Of a DNA stretch of 64,000 bases, positions 55,423 through 63,115 are shown one piece after another. This DNA comes from Aquiflexum lacus. Its GTDB lineage: Bacteria > Bacteroidota > Bacteroidia > Cytophagales > Cyclobacteriaceae. Each line of letters begins with the position of its first letter. Position 1 is the first letter of the stretch. The stretch covers positions 186,001-250,000 of the forward strand of contig NZ_JABFHF010000004.1 in assembly GCF_015476655.1 (NCBI RefSeq), in the 5' to 3' direction. Below the pieces are notes generated by a model. That model did no database searches. It was not told where the DNA came from and was given only the letters and a program-made list of their open reading frames with translations. Position numbers and translations under genes: made by a program.

Positions 55423-57993
55423 ATGAAAATAAAATCCACACTCCTTTTGCTGCTTGTATTTTTTCTTGCAGTCAATTCCTGTAAAGAGATTGAAGAACCA
55501 GATATTCCTCCGGTTACAGAAGACCCTGTAGATGACCCTGATACTCCTGGATCAGAAACACTGCCCACATCACCTATCAACATCACTTTTCCTGAGGGAA
55601 CTTCCGTCAACCTGGATGATTCCAAAGTTCTTTCCGGATTATTTGAATTCGAGGTAAATTCCTCCGGCACATCCAAATCCTACACACCTTCTGATGAATA
55701 TGTAATGGCATACCTTCTGGACAAAGAGGGCAAAGCCATGCTGATGGGTTTTCTTGGTAAAGGCAGAACTGAAATTTCCGTCAAATCAACAGCGGAAGCA
55801 TTGATCTATTTTGGGGCAGGTCTTTTTACCCTTCCGGAAGAAATGAAGGACAAATATTTTCGGGAAGCTGCTTCCATTCCTGAAATAGAGGAATTGATCG
55901 GTCAAATGGAAACCACCATCAAACAAAACCCCCTTGCTTTACAACAGGGGTTATTGAACGAATCCTGGAAATCAGCTCTGGAAAAAATTTACGAAGATGG
56001 TGAAATAGTAGATATCCGTGCCAGGGTAATCAATGTTGATGCTTCTGTCAAAAGTGGAATTCAGGTTTTCGAACATGATATTCAGAATATCAAAGTAAGA
56101 AACAACTACAAAAGAAGGACCCATGCATTTCTTTACAAACAATCTTTTAAAGACAGGGAAAAAAAGGAAACTGTTTTGATTAAAAATTCGGAATTCAATG
56201 GTGGTCTTAAAGCTCAGACTGAATTACCTGTGGCCGCAGTGTCCAGTTTGGATGGTGTGTTGGGCAGCGCAAGGAATGTGGTCATGTTGAATGGAGGTAA
56301 GTATTTTGAATTGATTTCTGATCCCATGCCCACCCCTTTGGAAACCAATGAAATCCAGGCTGTTTATACTGTCAGGGTAGTAGGTCCAGGCGGTACACCT
56401 TCTGCTTTTTCCATGACTGATGCAGAGGAAGAAAAGGTCTATAAGCTTACACTTGAATATACTTTATTAGATATAATCTTACCAGGAATTGCCCAAGCCA
56501 TTGGTATTGTAAACGAAATTAAAGAATCTGAATTGAAGGAACTTTATAGTTTTGTGGAAGCCAGGGCGAAAAATATTCCCAAGCTTTATGAATTTTCAAA
56601 AAATGGAGACCCTATTGCTTTTGCCAAAGAGCTCCTCAGTTTGATTCAGGAAGATTTAATGGACAAAGGGTTTGAAAAGATCCTAGTCGAAATTGCAAAA
56701 AAAGGATATGAGAGTAAAGCAGGTGTCAAACTGGGTAATAATGCCGATATAACGGCTGAGTTTGAAAGTAAGGTTAAAAAGGCAGCAAAATTATTAAAGA
56801 TTGCAGATTTGATGGTCTTTGCGATTAATTCCGGTATAATTCTTAATGATGTCAGGAAATCGACTCAGATGGAATCCTTCAAAGTAGAAGTCAACGACAT
56901 CCCTTTTAAACTTGAACCAAAAGATGCGGCTGTTTCTGTCAATGAGCAAAAGGAACTCACAATCACAAAATTAGGCCAATTACCTAACAATCAAACCTAT
57001 TGGATAAAATGGTGGACAACAGGGAAATACGGCGTCATGAGAGACAAAGAAGGAAGGGCAGGTAAGGAAATCGAGACCAATTTCACCAAGATGTTTTACA
57101 GGGCAATATCCAATCCTTCACAGATAGATGAAGAAGCTCAAGATAAGGTATATGCTGAAGTTTTTATCAAGGAAGGTGAAAAATTGACATCCATTGGTCT
57201 AGATTCAATTACTGTAAAGGTAAAGCCTATAAAGCTTGAAATTAAACCAAATGGAGTAACATTATCTCCAATAAATGGGGGAACCAGTGAAATAAAGCTT
57301 TATGTAGAGACTGCGGGTCCGGCAAAAAAACTCGAAAATAACGAGGAGTATGAATACCGTTATGAGTGGGGCACAAAGGGAGATTACGGATTGTTTGACG
57401 GATATAGTGTTACCGAAAATACAAATGAAAACGTGGTGCGGTATGTGGCATTGGATGAGGAGGTAGAAAAAGCAGAAGAGGAAATATTTGTCAGGGTCTA
57501 TAGGCTGGAAAAGGGGACAACAGAGGAAAAATTTTATGGAGAAGCTACCGGTAAGGTCAAAATAGAAAATGATGAAAACTGGAAAATTTTCCATGAACCG
57601 TTAGAGGTTATTAAAGCCTATAATTTGCTAGCTGAAAATTCTGCCGTCCTTATCTTGGCAATTATTTTTGAGGAGGAGGAGGAGGATTTGGAGTATTTTG
57701 TTCGATTTTATGGATTTGCGCGAACTGCTGTGCCTTCCATTGAGGGTGTTAGCTATTCTTGGAAAGCCGATCAAGATCCACCTAAATCTGCTGATTTGAA
57801 ATGGTATTTTGCGGAAACTAAGTTCCGTGGTGAACATCTATTTGCGGAACGAATTCCCGATGGGAAAATTGCTTTGAAAGTTCCGCTTAACGGTGGATTG
57901 GTCAGTGGTACGTGGATTGATTACTTGGAAGAAACATTCCATAGTTTTAAAGGACATGCTGAAGTAAGAATAAGGAAAAAACCGAAAGATTAG
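55423..57993 (+). CDS. Surface lipoprotein, paralogue 1
   Basis: The 856-residue protein starts at ATG 55423 with a lipoprotein signal (VFFLAVNSC), then KEIEEPDIPP, an acidic stretch like the surface-export signal of Bacteroidota. Residues ~45-250 form a beta-rich domain containing VDIRARVINVD and RRTHAFLYK. Residues ~310-470 are mainly helical after VRVVGPGG. Two Ig-like segments follow with TTGKYGVMRDKEG and WGTKGDYGLFDG. A C-terminal domain has VRFYGFARTAVPS and SYSWKADQ. I do not recognise a family. It shares all these landmarks with paralogues 2 and, in part, 3. It sits directly downstream of the sigma/CHAT operon but has its own promoter motif. Confidence 0.85.
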   Translation: MKIKSTLLLLLVFFLAVNSCKEIEEPDIPPVTEDPVDDPDTPGSETLPTSPINITFPEGTSVNLDDSKVLSGLFEFEVNSSGTSKSYTPSDEYVMAYLLDKEGKAMLMGFLGKGRTEISVKSTAEALIYFGAGLFTLPEEMKDKYFREAASIPEIEELIGQMETTIKQNPLALQQGLLNESWKSALEKIYEDGEIVDIRARVINVDASVKSGIQVFEHDIQNIKVRNNYKRRTHAFLYKQSFKDREKKETVLIKNSEFNGGLKAQTELPVAAVSSLDGVLGSARNVVMLNGGKYFELISDPMPTPLETNEIQAVYTVRVVGPGGTPSAFSMTDAEEEKVYKLTLEYTLLDIILPGIAQAIGIVNEIKESELKELYSFVEARAKNIPKLYEFSKNGDPIAFAKELLSLIQEDLMDKGFEKILVEIAKKGYESKAGVKLGNNADITAEFESKVKKAAKLLKIADLMVFAINSGIILNDVRKSTQMESFKVEVNDIPFKLEPKDAAVSVNEQKELTITKLGQLPNNQTYWIKWWTTGKYGVMRDKEGRAGKEIETNFTKMFYRAISNPSQIDEEAQDKVYAEVFIKEGEKLTSIGLDSITVKVKPIKLEIKPNGVTLSPINGGTSEIKLYVETAGPAKKLENNEEYEYRYEWGTKGDYGLFDGYSVTENTNENVVRYVALDEEVEKAEEEIFVRVYRLEKGTTEEKFYGEATGKVKIENDENWKIFHEPLEVIKAYNLLAENSAVLILAIIFEEEEEDLEYFVRFYGFARTAVPSIEGVSYSWKADQDPPKSADLKWYFAETKFRGEHLFAERIPDGKIALKVPLNGGLVSGTWIDYLEETFHSFKGHAEVRIRKKPKD

Positions 57994-58203
57994 AGACTTA
58001 TTGTTCAAATGGGAAGATTGGAAAGATAGATTTGATTTTAGATGAAATCACTTCTCAATCCAACCTTCCCAATTGTTCAGTTTTTATATATTGAAAACTG
58101 CGAATCAAAAGATTTTTAAATATCTGGGCTTCTGAAGTTGATAGAATTATAATTATTGAAAGGAATGATTCAAAAACCCAGAGAAAAATTCTCCGGTTTT
58201 TTT
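57994..58203 (+). terminator. Intergenic spacer ending in a terminator
   Basis: The spacer has no gene. A hairpin with AACCCAGAG on the left arm and CTCCGGTT on the right (about 58174-58198) is followed by T-rich sequence that runs straight into GATGACA at 58204. An inverted repeat around 58005-58075 (GGGAAGATTGGAAAG with CAATCCAACCTTCCC) could be a second structure. Confidence 0.6.
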
Positions 58204-58230
58204 GATGACATTTTTTTATGGGTTCGATGT
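58204..58230 (+). promoter_or_regulatory. Promoter-like motif, copy 3 (GATGACA-N14-CGATGT)
   Basis: GATGACA at 58204-58210 and CGATGT at 58225-58230, 29 bases before the ATG of the second lipoprotein gene. This copy and copy 2 differ by one base over about 55 bases of leader. Confidence 0.75.
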
Positions 58231-58258
58231 GTAAGTATTGCAACTAACCTTTATCATC

Positions 58259-60754
58259 ATGAAAATAAAATCCACACTCCTTTTGCTGCTTGTATTTTTT
58301 CTTGCCGTGGGTTCTTGTAAGGAAACTGAAGAACCTGATTTGCCACTGCTTACAGACGACCCAGTTCTACAGGATCCAGCCAAAGACATCCCTACGATTG
58401 ATCTGAAAGTAATACTTCCAAACGGGGTAAATGTGGACTTGAGCAAAGCAACTTTGTTAACTGGTTTTATCAGCTATCCAGTTTCAAACAACGGCGATAC
58501 CAAAGCCAAAATCAATTCCGGTACCACACGAATCACCCACTTACTGGATGAACAAGGAGATGTGGTAATGATGGGATTTGTCAATGCCCAGAATAAGGAA
58601 ATATCTCTTGAAAGCACCGCTCAAGTGGTAGCCTATTATAGTTCGGGTGTAGTCTACGGGCTGGAGGATTTAGATGTCAGGTTTTTTAAGGATTTTGAAA
58701 GTCTGCCGGGGTTTGATAATTTGAAACAGGCAATATTTTCCGGCATGAAAGGCAATCCAAAGTTTTTGGCAAGTCCAGGGCTGCGGTCTTCTATTGAGAT
58801 ATTTTTGGATGAATTGAATGTAGAGGGTGATTTGGTTGATATCAGAGCGAGACAAATCAATGTCGACCCAACTGGATTTAAAAGTGGTATACAGATTTTT
58901 GAAGAGAATTTCCAAAACATCCAAATCACCAACAGGTTCAGAAGGAGAACCCACGCATTTATTTATAAAACATCCTTCAAAAATAAAGAAGGGATAGAGA
59001 CCGTGCTAATCCCCAGAGTAGGGGGATCGGACAAGGCAGAAAAGGATTTACTTCTTACACCAACGCTGGGAATCCAGAGTTTTGTGGGTGTGCTTTCCGA
59101 TTGGGCCAGTGGTAATGGCATGGCCTTCGCCGCCACTACCACAGAATCAATCCCCATACCCTTGGGTCCTTCTGAATCAGAAGCTACCTACAAAGTGAGA
59201 ATAGTGGGTCCGGGCTTGTTGGATTACCCAAACATGATGATGACGGATGATGAACTCGCAAAATGGAACAGGCTGATGATAGAAACCTTTACCTTAGATT
59301 ATTTGGTTCCTGTAATTTCCAAATTATTAGGTCATAATAAGTCTGCCATGTCTCAAAGCTTTGGAAAATTTATCACGATCATTGAAGGCATTATCTCAGT
59401 GGAACCTGTATTAAAAGACCTGATTGAAAAAGGTGAATTTCAAATAGCATTAAAAGGATTTTTGAATGTGTTGTTTACAAAAAAATCAGGGGAATGGGAC
59501 AAAATGGTCACTGCGATGATGGAAGGTGTAGCAAACTTTAATACCGCAACCGATCCTAACTATTTCAAGGAAACTACAGAACAGATTACAGAAAAAACTG
59601 AAAGTTTGCTTAAAGTGATGAAAGTGGTGGATAATTTTATGTTTGCGGCAGATATTTCCCGTTCCGCTGGCCAAATCGCCCTATCCAACTCACTTGAAGA
59701 GTTTACAGCCAAAGCCCTCGAACATGACATCATCTTAAGCCCCAAGGAAGCTTCCGTCACTAATTTTGCTGCTGAGGAACTGACTGTCCATACAAAAACC
59801 GAACTTGGAGACGGACAGGCATTTTTATACAAATGGTCCACTTCTGGCAAGTATGGCCATCTAAGGGATAACCTTGGAAATAAGGGAACTGAGATTGAAA
59901 ACGGCCAAAAGACCATTTCCTATAAAGCAGAGACCTCGGTGGCCAATTTGCCGGACAATGCCATAGAAATTATAACTGTAACCGCTTATGTCAAGCAGGG
60001 ACAAAACCTCACAAAAATTGGAGAAGCTCAGGCATCCATAGCCGTCAAGCCTGCCCGTCTGGAAGTTAAACCGAATAATGTTACTTTAATGGGTGAACAA
60101 AAAATCAAGCTTTATATCGAGTGGGCAAACGGAGATCCGTTTTATATTACCGATGATCCTTTCGATTACAAGTTTGAATGGAGCACACCGGCAGTTTACG
60201 GAAATTTTGAGGGCGGGGTAAACACAGTGACCACAACGGTACCTTATATCACTTATCAGGCATTGGATAGGGAAGTAGAAAAAGCCAGTGAAACGATTTC
60301 GGTACAGGCTTACATCAAGTCAAAGGATTCTGATCGATGGATACGCTATGATGATATTACAGGAAACGTTAACATTGAAAATGATGAAAACATTAAAATT
60401 CTACATGTTATGCTTCATGCAGTTTCATTACCAAATCCCTGTGACGGTTGTTTTACAAATTGGCTTCAAGCCACTTTTCCTAAGGAAGACAACCATGAAT
60501 CCTATACGGTGAGATTTTATGGCTTCAAAAAACAGGCTATTCCAAGTGTGGAAGGAAAGACATATTCTTGGAAGGCTGATCAAGAAGTCCCTAGATCTAT
60601 CGACTTTAGTAGACATACAAATATTCCTGAAAATCGAATTGGTGTCTGGATTTTAAATAACTCAGGTGGCAAAGGGCATAATCCAAATTTACTTAATAAA
60701 CTAAGGGAATTTGGCGGAATGGTGGAAGTGAAAATCAAACTGAAACCGGAGTAA
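58259..60754 (+). CDS. Surface lipoprotein, paralogue 2
   Basis: The 831-residue protein starts at ATG 58259 with lipobox VGSC and then KETEEPDLP. Domain landmarks match paralogue 1: VDIRARQINVD, RRTHAFIYK, VRIVGPG, a helical middle (~340-480), STSGKYGHLRDNLGNKG, and VRFYGFKKQAIPS with SYSWKADQE near the end. The signal peptide is nearly identical in DNA to paralogue 1, yet the mature proteins look only about one-third identical by eye. No enzyme motif is visible; an adhesin, receptor or protease target at the cell surface is plausible. Transcription is separated from paralogue 1 by a terminator and its own promoter motif. Confidence 0.85.
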   Translation: MKIKSTLLLLLVFFLAVGSCKETEEPDLPLLTDDPVLQDPAKDIPTIDLKVILPNGVNVDLSKATLLTGFISYPVSNNGDTKAKINSGTTRITHLLDEQGDVVMMGFVNAQNKEISLESTAQVVAYYSSGVVYGLEDLDVRFFKDFESLPGFDNLKQAIFSGMKGNPKFLASPGLRSSIEIFLDELNVEGDLVDIRARQINVDPTGFKSGIQIFEENFQNIQITNRFRRRTHAFIYKTSFKNKEGIETVLIPRVGGSDKAEKDLLLTPTLGIQSFVGVLSDWASGNGMAFAATTTESIPIPLGPSESEATYKVRIVGPGLLDYPNMMMTDDELAKWNRLMIETFTLDYLVPVISKLLGHNKSAMSQSFGKFITIIEGIISVEPVLKDLIEKGEFQIALKGFLNVLFTKKSGEWDKMVTAMMEGVANFNTATDPNYFKETTEQITEKTESLLKVMKVVDNFMFAADISRSAGQIALSNSLEEFTAKALEHDIILSPKEASVTNFAAEELTVHTKTELGDGQAFLYKWSTSGKYGHLRDNLGNKGTEIENGQKTISYKAETSVANLPDNAIEIITVTAYVKQGQNLTKIGEAQASIAVKPARLEVKPNNVTLMGEQKIKLYIEWANGDPFYITDDPFDYKFEWSTPAVYGNFEGGVNTVTTTVPYITYQALDREVEKASETISVQAYIKSKDSDRWIRYDDITGNVNIENDENIKILHVMLHAVSLPNPCDGCFTNWLQATFPKEDNHESYTVRFYGFKKQAIPSVEGKTYSWKADQEVPRSIDFSRHTNIPENRIGVWILNNSGGKGHNPNLLNKLREFGGMVEVKIKLKPE

Positions 60755-60780
60755 GTTGTATTTATTGGAAAGAATAAATC

Positions 60781-60811
60781 AAAAACCCAGAGAAAAATTC
60801 TCTGGGTTTTT
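60781..60811 (+). terminator. Terminator after paralogue 2, fused to promoter copy 4
   Basis: A perfect 13-bp stem (AAAAACCCAGAGA 60781-60793 with TCTCTGGGTTTTT 60799-60811). Its T-tract ends where GATGATA of the next promoter begins. Confidence 0.9.
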
Positions 60812-60838
60812 GATGATATTTTGAAATTCTTTCGATGT
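60812..60838 (+). promoter_or_regulatory. Promoter-like motif, copy 4 (GATGATA-N14-CGATGT)
   Basis: GATGATA at 60812-60818 and CGATGT at 60833-60838, 27 bases before the ATG of paralogue 3. The 14-base gap is unlike copies 2 and 3 in sequence but equal in length, which supports a two-part recognition site. The leader word CCTAACCTTT is also shared. Confidence 0.7.
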
Positions 60839-60865
60839 CAAGGTATAATCCTAACCTTTGTTATC

Positions 60866-63070
60866 ATGAGAATAAAATCCACATTACTTTTCCTGCTTGT
60901 GTTTTTCCTTGCTGTAGCTGCCTGCAAGGAAACCGAAACTCCTATAGATGATCCTGTCGATAAAGGTCCTGATGTCGTTGATTTTCCAACTGCAACGCTT
61001 TTAATTCAAATTCCTGAGGGTTCGAATTTTGATTTAGAAGGGAGTTCAATTCTATCCTATGGTCTCACTTCTCCTGTGGAAAAAGATGGTAAATCAAACG
61101 TGGCCATAAATAACGGTCTTTCAAGTCCTGCTTTTCTTTTTGACAAGGATGAAAACCTTATTCTGGCAGGTTTTATTTCCAATCAGAAAATGAAAATATC
61201 AACCGAAACAACCGCAGAATATCTTTTATACCTAGGGCTTGGTATTCCTTTTTATGAAAGGGAACTTACGGATTTATTCTTGGAACAAAGTCACCAGATC
61301 CCTGGCTTCAATGAGTGGAAGAACGAAGTTCATAACCTGTTTTTAAGTGACCCCATGATGCTTGAAAATGGTAGTTTTAATAATGGTCTGAAGGCTAAAG
61401 TCAGCAAAATCATTGAAGAAGGCAGAGAAAAGCATGATGGAAGAATAATCCCTGAGGGAAGGTTAAAGGAAGATGAAGGAGTCGCCGCCGATGTCCTGGT
61501 GAGTGGGGAGAAAAGGAGCGGGCTACAGTTTGAACAGACAGGCCTCAACCAATTTGATATTACCCATTACTCCAGAAGAAGAGTCCATGCTTTTCTTTAC
61601 AAGTATGATTATTTAGATCAAAGTGGCAATAAACATAATCTGATTCCTGTTTTCGGAGAAAATACCAAAGCGGATTTGGAACTCAGCATTCCACAGGTGA
61701 AGGGTGTCAGAGACCTGACAGGAACTATTGTGGATTACTTGATAGGCAATATTTCAGAAACCGCTTCCATCAAATCGGAAACCGTCCGGTTACCAATGGA
61801 TAAAAATGAACAGGAAATAAATTATTTAATCAATGTCATTGGACCAGGCACTCCAATAGCTCAGGGAGACAGAGCACTCACTTCCTTAGAAAAAAGCAAA
61901 CTGACCAGACTTCAAATGGAAACTCTGGTATTGGATTTTATCCTACCAATTATCGGTGATGCCATTAGTGTCGGTGGTATGGTAAACGAATCCTCTCACT
62001 CTGTACTCACCGATCCACTTACCTGGGAAGAGTTGATAAGCATGGTTTTGTTCCATGTAGATAAAATGCCAGGCATAAAAGGGAAGCTGGACAAGGGAGA
62101 TTTTAAAGGTGCATTGGGTGATTACCTTACAGAATTATTATCAGAGAGTGGTAAAATACTCTTTAATGACCTTGCACAAATAGCAACAAAGACAATTCAT
62201 CGGGCAGCGGGACAAAGATTTAAAGTTCCTGATTTTAAACAGCTTGAGAATAAAACAGGACGTTTTCTAAAAATACTGGCAGTGACGGATTTGGTATTGA
62301 AAGGGACAGACTATGTAAGGATTGCCTATGACATTCTCAATTCAAAAAATGGAGAAGAGTGGGAGCTTAAGCTCAAAGAAATAAAATTTAACCTTGTCCC
62401 TGATAATTTTTCCATTTCACCGGTGAATGACAAAAAAATTACTGCACACATTGTATCCACAATTGCTGCTGACCAAGTAATAGAATATGAGTGGAAGACT
62501 ACCGGAAAGTATGGTTATCTCTGGGATGAGAGAGGCCACAAGGGAAAGGAGTTCAGCAGTTCATTCAAAGAAGCCTATTATCTCTGCAATGCTTTTAAGA
62601 GTGATCTGAATTCCAGCGGTAATATTGACACTGTTAGTGTGACCGCCTACCTGAAAAAAGGACAATCCCGAAGCAAAATAGGAAGTTCGATTGTCATCGT
62701 TAATGTAACCAAAGATAAAGTTTTTACAGTGCCATTCACTAGAAATTGCCCTATTAAAGAAAGAATGAGTGCGGGTAAAATGCTTTATACCGTAGAAAAC
62801 GCATATGACGAGGCGAAATTCCCCGAAGAAGAAAATGCCGCAACTTACACCGCCCGAACAATTAGAAAAGACGGGAGCTTTACGGCCCCGTTTCGATTAA
62901 CCAACATCTCAAACGGTATGGTAACTTTTAGATCTTTAGATGGTACGGGGTTATTTGGTATGGAATCTTATGATAGGTCTAAGGTTGAAAAGGAGGCGGA
63001 AAGAAGGCTTAAGATTCTCGAAGACAGGGGGAATCAAGGCATAGAAGTGACCGTTACTTTTAAGGACTAG
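60866..63070 (+). CDS. Surface lipoprotein, paralogue 3 (shorter, more diverged)
   Basis: The 734-residue protein starts at ATG 60866 (an earlier in-frame ATG would place promoter sequence inside the gene). The lipobox is VAAC, followed by KETETPIDD. It keeps RRVHAFLYK, INVIGPG, the helical middle and one Ig-like unit with TTGKYGYLWDERGHKG. It lacks the second Ig-like unit and the FYGF/SYSWKADQ landmark. Its C-terminus ends GIEVTVTFKD. It is thus the same family with one domain lost. The next lipoprotein gene starts 45 bases on and is probably co-transcribed. Confidence 0.85.
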   Translation: MRIKSTLLFLLVFFLAVAACKETETPIDDPVDKGPDVVDFPTATLLIQIPEGSNFDLEGSSILSYGLTSPVEKDGKSNVAINNGLSSPAFLFDKDENLILAGFISNQKMKISTETTAEYLLYLGLGIPFYERELTDLFLEQSHQIPGFNEWKNEVHNLFLSDPMMLENGSFNNGLKAKVSKIIEEGREKHDGRIIPEGRLKEDEGVAADVLVSGEKRSGLQFEQTGLNQFDITHYSRRRVHAFLYKYDYLDQSGNKHNLIPVFGENTKADLELSIPQVKGVRDLTGTIVDYLIGNISETASIKSETVRLPMDKNEQEINYLINVIGPGTPIAQGDRALTSLEKSKLTRLQMETLVLDFILPIIGDAISVGGMVNESSHSVLTDPLTWEELISMVLFHVDKMPGIKGKLDKGDFKGALGDYLTELLSESGKILFNDLAQIATKTIHRAAGQRFKVPDFKQLENKTGRFLKILAVTDLVLKGTDYVRIAYDILNSKNGEEWELKLKEIKFNLVPDNFSISPVNDKKITAHIVSTIAADQVIEYEWKTTGKYGYLWDERGHKGKEFSSSFKEAYYLCNAFKSDLNSSGNIDTVSVTAYLKKGQSRSKIGSSIVIVNVTKDKVFTVPFTRNCPIKERMSAGKMLYTVENAYDEAKFPEEENAATYTARTIRKDGSFTAPFRLTNISNGMVTFRSLDGTGLFGMESYDRSKVEKEAERRLKILEDRGNQGIEVTVTFKD

Positions 63071-63115
63071 GAATTTAATGTGGCTCAAAATTTAAATACT
63101 TGTGATCAAACTATT

